DNA of 64,000 bases from Chrysoperla carnea (GCF_905475395.1 NC_058339.1:55871172-55935171); one strand, 5' to 3'. Shown: positions 10,897 through 23,045, counted from the first letter of the stretch. Made by a program: numbers and translations. The notes: generated by a model not told the origin, from the sequence alone.

Positions 10897-13283
10897 GTAA
10901 GTATTGGCTAAAATCTATCTTGTAATTTTTTTATAATTATTTATGTGTTTTTTAGAAATCTGTTAAGAATCTTGAGTTGGACGTTGGCGAAGATCGAATT
11001 GTACTGAAAGAAAATCAATACAATTATGATTTAGATATATTTTTACCGCATTTAATTAATCAAGATAAAGTTTCGGCTTCTTTGAATAAAAATAATGGAG
11101 TAAGTATTCGAGACAACATTTGTACAAACTTTACTCAAGTATAAAATAATTTAATTTCCACTAGTTCTGTATATTTTTACGTTTCTATTATGCTTTAAGA
11201 ATGAAATAAATTTTATTATAATAACACCTTGACAATAAATTGAAAGTCATGAGTGAGAGTTTTCAAGCCACTAAATTATTCAACCTGCCTATTAGAACAT
11301 ATTGGTAAAACAGCCTATTACTAATTGATCAACAGTCCTTCAATAGAAACGATTGTATGATGGAATTACTTTAAAATTCGTATAATTAAAAACCAGTACT
11401 AAAACGAAATATCTTATAAACATAATGTAAAAGTCAATATATTTTTATCGGGAGGTATCAGAAGTAGGTTAACAGTTTACGATGCTAGGTGTAAAATAGG
11501 CATAATTAAAACCGTTACTTGAAGATCAACTCGATGGATTTTGTAAGAATAATTATTATCATTTGAGAAGATACAATTTGAAAAGATGCAAAATCATGTA
11601 TCTTGTGCTCTTGCTCCCAATTCTATGAGTTACCAAGTATAGGTAAGCATAGTATAAAACCTGATTTAAAATGATACATTCAGGATTCAGCCTAGTTTGT
11701 TTTACAAATCGCCTGTAAAATTTTAGTATTGTTAGTTGGCTGTCATAATCTAATTAATAATTATAACCGTACTGAAATTCCTACATATTCTTTATACAAA
11801 ACTCGATTTTGATAACGTGTGCAAGAATTTTTACATTAGTTTTAACATGGAAGAGAAAAAATTATTTGTTGGTCTTCAAATTTCAAAGTGTATTTCTAAC
11901 ATTATTATCCAACGACAGATCACCATAAATTCCTCATTTACCCCTTATTAGACTGTCAGTGGCAAAAAATAAACAATTTTTTACAATCTATATATTTCAT
12001 TCGTCTCCGAAATCGATAAATTTTTATTGGACATTATTAACAGTGCAATATTGATAATTTAAGAAAAATAATGTTTCCACGGTTATGATGAGTAAAATAT
12101 ATTCATTTTCTTCGACACATGTATAAGAGTTGTCAAAAAATTTATTCATCAATTATTTCGCATTCATTTTATTGACAACATTAAAAATTCATTTGTTATA
12201 TAAAAAAAATATTCATTTAAAAAACAATTATACGACAGTTCTAAGTTCAAACAAAATGATAGGAACATATAAAAGTTTGTTATTTGCTAAATGGGCAATC
12301 TATTTGGAAAATTTTATACCAAGAAAGTACGCTTCTTCAATCATCGAATATGATGGCTAGCCAAAATTATTTGAAATATAGTATAAAATCTTTTAATTAT
12401 TTTTATTATAGACCTCAGTTACGTGATATTACTACTTCACCACATCTCAAACATCATAAAATTGAAACTATGGGTTGCAAGAATCCACTTACGAAATCTA
12501 AGACACAACATTTAGACTTAGAAATTTTATGTTGTGACGATAATATCATGGAAAGTATGCACTATAACCATCGTTTAAATCAGATGTAAAAACAGGTACA
12601 CACAAATATATCTGACAGTGGATATTTCGTTTTAGTACTTATTATTTTGGAAAATCTGTGGGGAGTAGTCATGAAAACCAGGTACACTCTGTGTCACAAA
12701 AAATGCACGTGTTTTACCATTCTCAGTGTTAACACCTAGAATGGTTTAAGTTTTCCGTTGATTTGATTGACCCATGTTTGTATAGTTATTGAAAGATACA
12801 TACTAACGGAACGAACGCTGAAATAGGAAATGAATCAAATAGGAAATTTTCTGAAATAGGAAATGAATCAAACGACAATTTTTCGCTTAGATAGAAGTAA
12901 GTGCTTAGAGACTTCTGTAACGAGTAAACATTGGTTACGGTATCGTGATTATTATCACGTCAAACTTAAATATACGTTATGGGCTAAGTTCTGTAAGGGA
13001 AGATATTTTCGTTTTCAATGTTCCTGCAACTGTTAACGATTGCCAAGTGAACTAGAAAAATCGCGACTGAACCAATCACGAACGTTAGTTATTCATCCGT
13101 TTAGTGAGAAACACTAGATAGGATAGAATCACTCCGGGTAACTGGACTTGGATATTAACCTTTACTATTGATAAGTTCACTCCTTATATAAAATGACTGT
13201 CTTTAATTTTTCATAAACCAAATAACAATTCTTTATTTTTTCAGATATTGAAATTAACTTTGCCCATTTTGTCATCGATCTAA
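10331..13283 (+). CDS. PIH1D1: PIH1 domain-containing protein 1 (R2TP adaptor), first exon missing
   Basis: PIH1D1 is the substrate-adaptor subunit of the R2TP complex (RUVBL1/2, RPAP3, PIH1D1), which works with HSP90 to assemble PIKK kinases, snoRNPs and RNA polymerase II in cytoplasm and nucleus. Three exons are supported: 10331-10896, 10956-11099 and 13245-13283, all with GT-AG introns and one continuous frame. Exon 10331 opens in the middle of a codon and reads GFCIKT then KVFINICH, the start of the PIH1-N domain. The two lysines in these blocks correspond to basic residues known in the human protein to contact the acidic phosphopeptide of TELO2. The CS-like C-terminal domain follows (DLDIFLPHLIN), and the protein ends ILKLTLPILSSI. 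The visible part is about 249 residues; the human protein is 290, so an upstream exon coding roughly 40-50 residues is missing. I could not find it within the window. An AATAAA lies 72 bases after the stop. The neighbour SGPP gene is convergent. Confidence 0.93.
10956..11099 (+). CDS. PIH1D1: PIH1D1 internal exon (CS-like domain)
   Basis: The exon lies after a 59-base intron (10897-10955) with acceptor TTTTTTAG and before donor GTAAGT. It is 144 bases, exactly 48 codons, phase 0 at both ends. It encodes the beta-rich PIH C-terminal region, with LELDVGEDRIVL and YDLDIFLPHLI aligning to the corresponding human segments. Confidence 0.9.
12682..12750. repeat. Diverged relative of the 27328 hairpin element
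   Basis: The block GTACACTCTGTGTCACAAAA, then GCACGTGTTTTACCATTC, resembles the left arm and loop of the hairpin at 27328-27414, but its right arm is degenerate. It lies inside the last PIH1D1 intron. Confidence 0.4.
12818..12875 (+). repeat. Short tandem repeat in PIH1D1 intron
   Basis: CTGAAATAGGAAATGAATCA occurs twice, 32 bases apart, with AAATAGGAAATTTT between the copies. Confidence 0.7.
13245..13283 (+). CDS. PIH1D1: PIH1D1 terminal exon (12 codons plus stop)
   Basis: The acceptor CTTTATTTTTTCAG ends at 13244. The exon reads ILKLTLPILSSI then TAA, in the phase required by the previous exon. It matches the short hydrophobic final strand of human PIH1D1 (QLMVAMPLL). The intron before it (11100-13244) is 2,145 bases, so this tiny exon is easily missed by automatic annotation. 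Confidence 0.85.
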   Translation: MLKLTLPILSSI

Positions 13284-13354
13284 GAAAAATGCCATTCCTC
13301 ATTTTCTACTTGTCATTAGGATTAATAATATTTTGTTATTTATTTTGAGCTAAT

Positions 13355-13360
13355 AATAAA
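13355..13360 (+). terminator. Candidate polyadenylation signal of PIH1D1
   Basis: AATAAA occurs 72 bases downstream of the PIH1D1 stop codon, a usual distance for a short 3' UTR. The hexamer is common by chance in sequence this AT-rich, so the assignment rests on position. Confidence 0.45.
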
Positions 13361-16300
13361 AATATCTTTAATGGTTTTTTTGGTCTATTATGAATTTTGT
13401 TCATTGATGATTAAATTTTCAGATAGTCAAAATCAGCAGCATAATATATTTGCAATGGCAACGGTAATGAACAATTAGCGACTGTGTTTCTCATAAAACA
13501 TTTAGTGCCATTTAAATTATCACACTAAAGCCGAATTTGCGTTTTTTCAGAAAAGCTGTAAATAAAAACGTAGCAATTTGCTATTAATGAATAAGATGGA
13601 AGTAAAATAACGAATCGTCGAAGCTAAAAAATTTTTTTAAAATTATTTGGATGTTGTTTTTTGTGCCAACCAATCTATGTACGAAATAGCAATAATTTTG
13701 GAAGAAATTTGACTGATTGATAAAATTATTTACAGCTTTTTTTCCTATCTTCATATATACAAAATATTTCGAATAGAACGAGCAGCGAAACCTGATGTTA
13801 ACCTCCGAAGATTACAAATTTTGTCTTCAAATTCCCGAAAGATAAATTTTCGAGACGACAGTTTTTGTTGTAAAATTAAATTTTTTATAATAATTAAAAT
13901 GAATATTTCAAATTTATTTTAAGATAAATAAAAAAATAACAAATATATTTAACGTTTTTAAAAAAATAAATATCACATATTTTATGGAAAGTTTACAATT
14001 TTATGAACATATTACGGTATATAACTTATTAAAACTTTTATTTATAGCTTTTGTTTCTTAACAAATCGCTCCACATTAAATTAATAAAAGATATGGCATT
14101 TAGATAATACATAACTTCATAATTTTGATATAACAATAAGAGGTAGCTTATTTTTTTGGACTTACAAAATTGTAATAAGTCAAAAGTTTGTGTTTACTTA
14201 ATTTTCTTAGATGATCAAAACTCGAAGCAAGCACGATATTGAAATAACTGTTCTTTTTAAGTGAACATGGCATGATTTTAAATTGTCATACCAGTTTAAA
14301 ATTGATGCATATGTGTGTTTCTTCTTGACAATCCACTCTCTGACTCTATCCACCTGTGCCCGACACTTAAAAAAGGGGCACCGCCGTTGTCCAAGAATAG
14401 ATATTTAAAATTTTTAAAGTGCCGAAGAGTCGATTATTTTATTAGAATAAGAAAAAAAAGTAGACATTCAATTATAATCTAGCAAGGCAATTAAAAGTTT
14501 TCCAGTGCCATAGCTCTAAAAAAGCAGCTCTCTGAATATTACCTACTTTTGCTCAGTGTTGTTAGACTACTAATGTATACGCGCACACAAATTTTGGACT
14601 TCTTGCAAATTAGTCAAAAAAACATACGCTAGCTTTTATTACTATAAGGATTTTATAATTTTCCTTAGTCAACAAAAATTATAATTTGAGAATTTTGCTA
14701 ATTTTTTTCCGAACATTTGTACTTTTAGCATAGTAACCAATTGTTATTAGTGATGTTAATGATAATAATACTACGTTAAAATTTACTACAGTAATACCTC
14801 GACTGAGACCAACCTTAGTTATCTTTACTAGTCAATACTACATAATCTATCATATTTCTTTCACTAATCTAATATTTTTTATCTTAAGGATAGCCTAGCA
14901 GTCACGAAAGAAGGAAAAAGGAGCCTTCTTAAAGCCAAAAGTTGATCGCTATCAATCTCCTCTTTGCAAAAATTACTGTCATTGAAATCTAAACAGCCTT
15001 AAAGTAGATTCTTTTTGGAATTATTTAGCTAATTTCTACGGGCATAAAATCCTGTGTTCCATTATAAAAAAAAAAACTATAAATTAAACTCAATTGTTAT
15101 CAAAGACAGTTTGATACGATCGGCTGTCTCATTGTATCTTACGATTTTGTTAAGAATCTGCAATGGATGCCCCTATGACCCGTCAATGTCAAGATATTAC
15201 TATATTCAGTTATTATATAAAATTTTAATTATCTATAGTTAAATAAAATGTTTCATATGTGCTAGCGCAATTTGTGACGAAATATTATTTTTAATATTAA
15301 ACTGACAAACTTGTCTACCGTAAATCGAACTTTAAGTCGAAAAAACTTCTACGTTTTTCCATTACGTGGACTTTAAAAGTTTAACAATTCGAATACAAAT
15401 AAAAATACTGCTTCTAATATTTGAACCTTAAAACTTTGTATTACAAAAATTATTAAATAAGAATTCTTAAAATTTTGTATCCAGAAGCCTCTTAAAGATT
15501 AACAATTGCAAATTCTTCTTCCTCCATTTTACGACAATATGTACTTAACAGCAGTCTAAATGTGAAAATGTAAGATAAATATGTCTTCATAAAAGACTAC
15601 CCTCTATTATTCGAATTCTTTTCGAGTTCTTTCTTTAACATAAGGTGAAATTTCTTGAAGCATTTTTTACTTTCATTATAATTCGACTTTAAAGAAGTTC
15701 GATTTTAATTTAAATCAATACTGTAAATGGATTAAATTTTACTGTAAATTGGTTATCACAAGTTACGAAAAATGCTTATCGTAGAATGGTTTTAACCAAC
15801 AGAACCGATTAATATTCAATTTTAAAGTGATAACTTCATAACGTGAATATTTTATTTATAAATACGAAATCAAGTACAAACCATGATTTTTGATGGAAGT
15901 ACAACAATTTGAGAAGTAGAATCAAATGATGTTTTTGTATCGGAAGACGTTGATTCTTAATTTTTTTATTTTAAATTTGAAACAATGTTTACTTAATTCG
16001 GTTTGCTGTTAATCGAAAGTCAAACTGACCTTGAACATTGTGAAGCTCTTTTTTTATATCTACTTATGCGTGAATCTAAAAAATTAGAACTTTCGAACAT
16101 ATTATTATGGTATAGATTCTATTTTAATGAGTGATAATTTATTTATTTTTCATTTTATTAAAAAATCCTGTTTGTACAGTGGAATTCGTCTATGACAAAT
16201 CGCTTACAATCTTTTGACTCGTTTGTTCTCCCGTGCAATATCGTGAAATTTATGTTTCAACATATTTTATAAGCTCTAAAACTAAAGTTCATAGATGTTC

Positions 16301-16966
16301 AAATTTAATAAATTATCGAACTCCTCCCGAATTTCATGTAATTGACCGTGATATTTTGTTTAATTGGACATTTTAACACGATTAAGTTATTTTCCATATT
16401 TTTCTGTTTTTCATTCGGAATGAGTAGGTAATAACGTATTTTCCTTTAGCGTCGATCGGTTATTCGTGCACATACAACTTTTTTACGTCTGCTATGGCTC
16501 ATTCTTCGTTGCGAGGTTATATTATAACTTGAAGCAAATTAGTAAAATTAAACTTTTTTTCCTTTTATACTTCAAAAGTTGATAATTAAGGCTGCTACAA
16601 CATCCAAGCTAATGAATGCTGTCATGCTGGTTATCTTTCCAAAAATCAAAAATATCTAGCCTTACAAAATTTTATATCTATATTCTTTTTCTTAAGTTAA
16701 ATTTAGAAATTTTTGATAACTTTTCACATATCTTATCAAACTTTCGAACTTTTCTTAGTTACTCTTGAGATTCCTTAACTTTTCCACAATATAGACACTC
16801 TACGGGAGGAGCCTAAGACAAACAGAATTGATCTTACATTTGTTATGTTTCATCGCAAAGGGTTCTCTGTGACCTGACTTTTGTTTTCCTACAATGTAAT
16901 TAAAAAGCCGAATTTCACTGTACTTTTTTAAATAGAATTAACTATACTTTAAAAAAAATCTTAACA
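13361..16966. other. Intergenic region between convergent PIH1D1 and SGPP
   Basis: 3.6 kb of AT-rich DNA without a recognisable exon. Short frames such as 15054-15242 look random. The SGPP 3' UTR must lie in its right part; the nearest clear AATAAA on the - strand is at about 16142-16147, some 820 bases past the stop. Confidence 0.45.
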
Positions 16967-17384
16967 CTAAATTTCTGTGTAAAATGTAGGTCTTTCAATA
17001 CCAAAGTATCTAAAAGCGATAGGCAATGTATACAATGTATTAAATCCAATTGCTAAGCATGCTAAGTATTTATAACTTAGATCGACAAATGTTTTATGTT
17101 TATTCTCAAGTGTATTTGCTGATTTTTTTAAATTATCAGCATTCACTCGTAAAACTGTACATAATGTTGAATATGTTAACCATTTTGTGATAATTTTTGT
17201 AAGAGCAATTGTTACGAAACCTAAAGCTGTGCGAAAAACTGCTTGACCTAATTTAGAATATGAAGGCCACATTATTGTGTAAGGCGGTGTTAGTTCTGGA
17301 TGCGACATTTGTCCTAATTGATAATTCATCCATGCTCCAATTTGAGCACCGACACATACTCCGACCATCATTGTTGTATCACCC
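16967..17384 (-). CDS. SGPP: SGPP exon 4 (C-terminal membrane region, stop)
   Basis: The acceptor TTGTTCTAG precedes GGGTGATACAAC. Joined in phase it reads RGDTTMMVGVCVGAQIGAWM, equivalent to ADTTTILAAGAGVTIGFWIN in human SGPP2. The end YKYLACLAIGF to FRYFGIE also matches the family. The reading frame stays open upstream to 17518, but that part is intron. Confidence 0.92.
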
Positions 17385-19553
17385 CTAGAACAAAAAATTT
17401 GCAGTACAAATAAATGACTTAAGAGATTTAAGATGTCAAACGTCCATTGGGAATATGAAAATGAAGAAGGAAAGCAGTAGAAAAAGAAAAAGGGAGGCGT
17501 ATTATTGTAGAATATCATATTCGAACTCGCCTTTATCGTTCATCCAAATAATTAATTATTAGTTTTAGAAGTACTAGTTTCAGTAACTAAAATAAGTAAA
17601 AAACAAACAAATGTGTGAAAAATGAGCGAATTCTATTTTCAAACGACATATTTTTGTAACAAATATGATAAATAATATACGTACGAAAGTGGAAAATCTC
17701 TGTGGCGTTTTGGTTGATAACAACAGTCAACGCAAATTTTATCCCAAAAGCATGAGTTTACTTTTTAAAAGGTTTTTGACGTGCTGAATACAAATCTGAG
17801 CGCAAAGTTGCTTCAGCACGTCACGTTTTCATGAAATTTGTCCCCTTAATATGGAAAAACTTGTTTTCTCCCTAAATTCGAATTCATGTTTCACTAATGA
17901 ATAATTTTTTCTCACCAATCATTCGCCTTTAAAAGCCTTTTTGAATTTTTCATAAAATTTTTCCAGGAAATAGAATAAATAACTAGAATTAATTAATTAA
18001 ACCTAAATATTTATATTAGTAGTAATAGGAAAAATTAAGAAGTATTTTAAAGGAAGAGGGGAGGAAAAGGAAAGCTTTCAGTTTAAATATGAGAAAAACA
18101 TTACATAGTCACAAAAATTGCACATGTTACAAAATTTCAAATATAACCGAAAAACGGATTATTCCCTTTTTTTAGATAAAAGTATTTCAAAAACCTTATA
18201 CATTAGAGAAATTCAGAAGCCAAATTCGAATTCATCACCCTAAAAACTATAAGATATGCTCTATTGCATCAATGCGATACAAAAAAACAAAACAAATTTT
18301 TTCGACCATTGATAATTAATAATTACAGTTTAGTTAATTTTTATGGTTTTTATGCAAAATAATCTTCCTCTTTTAAGATTAATCTTTTAGCAAAAGGCGG
18401 TGAAAATATGAAAATATTTGCTGTAATGGAGAATAAAGACTTTAGTCTCTTATCATTAACCGTTTTTCATTAAAAAATTTATGTAAATTCACTTTTAGAA
18501 TATTAAGCACACATAACCTCTTTTTTCTTATTCCAATTCCCAAAATAAATCAACAATACTTGAAAAAAATTTTTAAGGTAGATACTAATTTTTTTTAAAT
18601 CTCGAAGTAGATAAGATCTTAACAAGTGTGCTAGCAGCATCCTACGTCTATAGACTTTTTTTAAAATTAAAAAAAAAAGGCATTTTGGAGGAAATACAGA
18701 TTTTAAAGAAATAAATTTTTGGTACATAGCGGGAGTTTCTTACCTAGTTGGTGTCCATTTATCCCCACTAGGATAATAAACAATCATTAAAATCGACACC
18801 GTTAATAAAATTATAGGTGATTTTTGATCCGTTAACAACGAATGATCCAATTGATCAACCAGTGGCACTAAAGGTATCATAAGTGCTAATGCTAATAAAA
18901 TTCCAACAATGATATCCTAAAAACATAAAAATATCTCAAACAATTACTACTGGAGTACTAAGTACAAATACTAACTTACAAGAATTGAATGCATTCCTAA
19001 ATACAATCGACTCAAACAAACAACAGAACTCCAGAAAATAGCAATAAACAAACCAACCATAACTGGATATTCGTATCTATCCATTGTATAAAGTAACACG
19101 GAAAAAGGTATAGAAATGCTGACCATAGCATGTGTTGAAGGCATACCATACTCTAGTGACCACTTATCCTGAAGTTGTATGACAGGAGGTCCTGGTCTTG
19201 GCCATTTAATTATATCTTTTAAGCCTTGTCCTAATATTTTTAAATGATATTTTATTTTGATGAATTATTATACAAAAAATTGTATTACCTATGTACATAA
19301 CAATGGCCCATACTAAAATAACTCGACGTCCAACAGCTCCATCGACATTCCAAAACCAGGATGGTATAAAAGTTGCATAGAATACTTCATCCCCCAAAGC
19401 TGTGCCCAGTACAAATAAGTAATACCAAAATTTATTTTGTACAATGAATTTCTTGGAATTTTTGTCTACATTTTCTAACTTTTTAACACCAAAATATTCT
19501 TGGAATTTCGACACTAATACTGGATCTTTTAATTTATTTATTACTTGTTCCAT
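16967..19553 (-). CDS. SGPP: Sphingosine-1-phosphate phosphatase (SGPP family), complete
   Basis: This ER multi-pass membrane enzyme removes the phosphate from sphingosine-1-phosphate, returning sphingosine to ceramide synthesis. Four exons (19553-19289, 19230-18980, 18916-18744, 17384-16967) join through GT-AG introns of 58, 63 and 1,359 bases into 369 codons including the stop. All three lipid phosphate phosphatase (PAP2) motifs are intact: K93 to RP100-101 (KX6RP), PSTH at 119-122, and S162-R163 with H169 (SRX5H). The last two hold the catalytic histidines. SRLYLGMHSILDIIVG and RGDTTMMVGVCVG, together with the alternating hydrophobic segments, match SGPP1/SGPP2. Length (368 residues) is close to human SGPP2 (399). 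The start codon sits in AAAACATGG and no longer N-terminus is open. It cannot be assigned to vertebrate SGPP1 or SGPP2 specifically. The long last intron holds no recognised gene. Confidence 0.95.
18744..18916 (-). CDS. SGPP: SGPP exon 3 (membrane segments)
   Basis: The acceptor TGTTTTTAG and donor AG|GTAAGA bound the exon. It reads DIIVGILLALALMIPLVPLV, then the luminal-type loop and VSILMIVYYPSGDKWTPTR. It continues the family pattern HSILDxxxG directly from exon 2 in phase. Confidence 0.9.
18980..19230 (-). CDS. SGPP: SGPP exon 2 (all three phosphatase motifs)
   Basis: The acceptor AATATTAG and donor GTAAGT frame 251 bases that contain the whole catalytic signature: KDIIKWPRP, YGMPSTHAM and CLSRLYLGMH. 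The whole active site therefore sits in this one exon. Confidence 0.93.
19289..19553 (-). CDS. SGPP: SGPP exon 1 (N-terminus, first membrane segments)
   Basis: Starts at ATG 19553 and ends MYIG with the donor G|GTAATA. It encodes LKDPVLVSKFQEYFG, then FWYYLFVLGTALGDEVFYATF and RRVILVWAIVMYIG, which parallel the region around the first two transmembrane helices of human SGPP2 (LGQEVFYITFLP and IIWVLVMYIGQ). Confidence 0.93.
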
Positions 19554-20229
19554 GTTTTTTTTTTCTTATAAATTATTAACTTTAACCTATCTGGTCTGAA
19601 GTTTTTATACAGATGATAAAACCATAATTAAAACGTATCACAAGTATTCATAAAAGATTAATAAAAATTATGCAGGAATGCAGGTACTTCTATAACGTAA
19701 TCTACCGAAATAAATTAAAACATTCAACTTTAAGATTGATAACTAAGATAAGTACCTTTAAATAATTCATAGTTTTAAAACTAACCACTAGAGTGAGTTT
19801 ACTTACAAATTTGCAAATTTAATATTTTTGTAACAAAAATTATCCCCCAATTAAAAACGTTTTAGCTATTGGGGTAATCATTAAATTAATTAACGAAATA
19901 AACAAATTAATTTAGATATCTTATTTTATAAAGCTAATTTTTAGTTTAAAAAAAATTCTTGATTCAAAATATGATTCGTTATAAATTACGGTTTAATAAA
20001 AACCCTAAAATTTAAGTGTACGAATCAAAAGTTTACGTTAAAAACAATTTAGAAACAATAAAATAATAAAATTTTACTTGTTTGAAAAGCATAAATTGTA
20101 TGATTCATCATAAAAATAAAACTTGGATAACATTCCCCTTTGGTCAAATTGAATATATTCATATAGTTAGGGGTAGTTTTATCATTATTATTAAAATTAT
20201 ACCTACCACACCCTTGCATAAGATTTGGT

Positions 20230-20443
20230 TATTTTACAGCTTTGTTGGTACTGTTTCCGCGTCCTCATGAGCAACAGACCAATGATAATGTAGGAAATAA
20301 ATGCGCAGAGTGGGGTAGTAGCCATGTTGCGATGTAAAGTTGCGCGCTCCAGTCCAATTCACGTCTTGTAAGTGCAACGTCAAGGCTAGTGCATATACGT
20401 GCAGTGTTGAGTTTTTTAAGGAATATTTTGATAATTGGTGAGT
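20230..20443 (+). promoter_or_regulatory. Candidate promoter and short first exon
   Basis: This stretch is clearly richer in G+C and CpG (GCGCGCTCC, CACGTC, TACGTGCAG) than the sequence around it. It contains CCAAT near 20279 and ends in a good donor, G|GTGAGT at 20437-20443. It may be the promoter and untranslated first exon of a + strand gene. It could equally be a divergent promoter partner of the SGPP gene, whose start lies about 700 bases away. No coding exon can be joined to it with confidence. Confidence 0.3.
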
Positions 20444-22524
20444 TTTTAGCTTTTTATTCAATGAACATTTAGTTCATTTTTTATTTTACATCCATTTTGA
20501 TAAATTTTTGTTTATAATTTTGTGTATGTTATGCTAAACACAACGTTTTTTATATGAAACCACTGATGATTTAAACTAACCGGCCGGCATTTGTTATACA
20601 ATTTTTTTTGTATTTATTTAAAATGTATGTAGTGTTTAATGATATATTTTTGGAATTAAAGTAAAAATTCAGTTAAAACAACATTAATCGTTAAATTTTG
20701 TTTAAACTCGTGTCAAGATATGTTAAATTTAAAAAAAAACATGAGGGTGCTACTTAATAAATTCAATTTAAAATTGAATCAAACAATTGGACAGCTGCTT
20801 GCATACATTTATTTAGTATGTTCTTTTGCCTTATAACGTCTATCTAATCGGGATGAATAGTATTCTATACGTTGTCAGTTTAGTTTTATTGGGTATTATT
20901 TTTTCCCATACCATTCGTAACATCGCAGTGTTGCAAAATTTACTGTCTGAGTTAATATCCATGAGTTTTCGTTTTAAAACAATTTTTTTTTTGAAAATTA
21001 ATTTTTATGCAAAATTTTATATTTCCATTTTTCAATGTGTATTTAAAAAAAAGGATAATAACGCCATTTTTTCTAATTGTTATTTAATGCGATTTTTATT
21101 AGCAAAAATAAGCCCGCGTTTAATTTGTGATAAACTGTTCTTCGCTTTTACGAATCAAAATTTTGTTTTTTTAAATTGAAATATGGTTGAAACTTGTATA
21201 GGATGGAGTAAACAAGCTAATATTGGATTATAAAAAATTTTTGTTTTTTGATTGCTCGAGATGTCTACGCCATGAGTAGATAAAAGAATTAGTCATATAT
21301 TTCAAATATCTTTTAATCCTAATTTTACAAAATTCAATCAACTTGAAAAAGGGATTGACCATTTTCAAGGCCAATGATTTGTTATCTTCAATTTATTAAA
21401 AAAAATATGTGATCTTTGTATGTAAAAATATCGATAAGTAACCAATGAGAATGAATTGTAAAACAAATAAAATTAATTTTTGTTTCTAATCGTGACATTT
21501 ATAGATGGATTATGTTTACTGGTAGCAAAATATAGATATAACAAAATGAATGTAATTGAAACTGGTTTCAGTTTATACTTCTTAATTAATTCTTATTTTT
21601 TTCAAAATAAGATTCCGTATCAATTCTTGTTCTTTAATTGTATTTTTTTTATTCCCGTAAAATCATTTTAATTCTTCAAACCGCTTTTTAACTTGTTAAA
21701 GGGCTTTCTTTAGATTATAGATTTTTGCTGTTGTTAACAACACATTTTAAGCCGAATTGTAAGAGAGTAAAGCTTTTTTAAAAACTTTTTCATGATGCTT
21801 TAATCCTAATTTAGTTACCTATATTAATTTTAGATTTTTTTGATTAAATTGTTGTCGAGGGCTTACAGTTTACTCATAAGTGTAAGATTCAAGCTGGAAT
21901 AATTTTAAGACAGAATTATCTAGATTTTTTATATTTATACAGCTTTATAGATGTCATGAGTGTGATAATTAAAATATTTTTAAGGAAGAATTTTACGGAA
22001 TTGCACGAAAACTAAGGTTCTTTTACATAAAGATAAAACAGTTTTTATTAAGGACCAGCTAGTTTTTAAACCGGAGAATATCTACGTAAATCGAAATAAA
22101 ATCATATTTCGTTGTCAGCAGTTCATAAATTTGAACCACGAGGTATCTTAATTTGAATTTGTATTCAATAGACAACTACCTAAGAATTTTTGTAATCATA
22201 GTTTTATAAGATTGATATCTTTTTGAAGCCTTTTTTGTCGATTTCTCAGAACTTGAGAACCTCTTTTTGAATTTTTTTTTAAAGAAAATTGTCCATATCT
22301 AATAATTTCGAAAGTTTTGAGATTATGTTTAAATCAATTGGGATTCCGAATGATTATCGGTTTTACATAAGGCTGCTACGACAAAATTATTTTTGCATCA
22401 AAATGACGTGCTTTCATAAATGATTAAGTAATTTCTTCTACAATCATGGAAAGATGAAAATTCAGGGAATTTCATAATAACTTATTTTTATCGTCACTCT
22501 GAGCAGTTATAAAAATTAAGTAAG
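20444..22524. other. AT-rich region, possible weak signal-peptide frame
   Basis: A + strand frame from 20854 begins MNSILYVVSLVLLGIIFSHT, which looks like a signal peptide. It then drifts into phenylalanine-rich sequence with no good donor, so I do not call it. Other frames here look random. Confidence 0.3.
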
Positions 22525-23045
22525 AAAAACAATTGACTGAGTTAACTGTTGAAATACCCTGTATAGAAGGTGTTGAATGTCAGTGTTTGCATTATTGTTT
22601 ATAAATTAGAAGAGTTTAAAAAATTAAGAAAATTATGGCGGCCATTTAATTGGTTTTGAAAAATTTACGAAGCTACCTGCAAATTTTCAACTCCCTGTCT
22701 AAATTCATAGTTTTGGAGAAAATGGACATCAAAGTTTTATGCTAATTTGCGATCTCATGGGTAAGTAGTGATTTTCTATCACTAACGGTTTACATGATAT
22801 GTCCTACGGACACAAGTTCCGATTGATTTATGTCGCTCATTAACGATTTTTTACGCCCTGAGCACGCTAAAAACATATTAGCTTGATATTTATTTTCGTT
22901 TTTGAGTTACCATGTTTACGGGCGGGCAACCGGAAATGGATTTGATGATTTTATTCGTAACATCAATATTTTTAATTTAAGCGTTACAGACTTGGGACTA
23001 AACTTAGTATATCTTGATATATATTTCATATATACTGGGTATAAA
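22525..23045 (-). repeat. Family A repeat, near full length
   Basis: This copy holds the family blocks in complement order: TTGACTGAGTTAACTGTTGA, ATACCCTGTATAGAAGG, the AATTATGGCGGCCATTTAAT block, GTTTTGGAGAAAATGGACAT, TAACGGTTTACATGATATG, AGCACGCTAAAAACATATTA, GCAACCGGAAATGG and ATATCTTGATATAT. It shows the unit is roughly 520-550 bases. Confidence 0.7.

Noticed and set aside
10435-10911. Frame read as a stand-alone 158-residue gene starting at 10435
   Set aside because: The homology runs upstream of 10435 to the acceptor at 10330, and the frame's last codons are intron beyond the donor at 10897.
17385-17518. N-terminal extension of the last SGPP exon
   Set aside because: Phenylalanine- and serine-rich sequence with no homology lies before a good acceptor at 17385-17386; it is intron.
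20854-21179. Frame starting with a signal-peptide-like segment
   Set aside because: After about 40 residues it becomes phenylalanine- and lysine-rich random sequence, with no convincing donor or homology.
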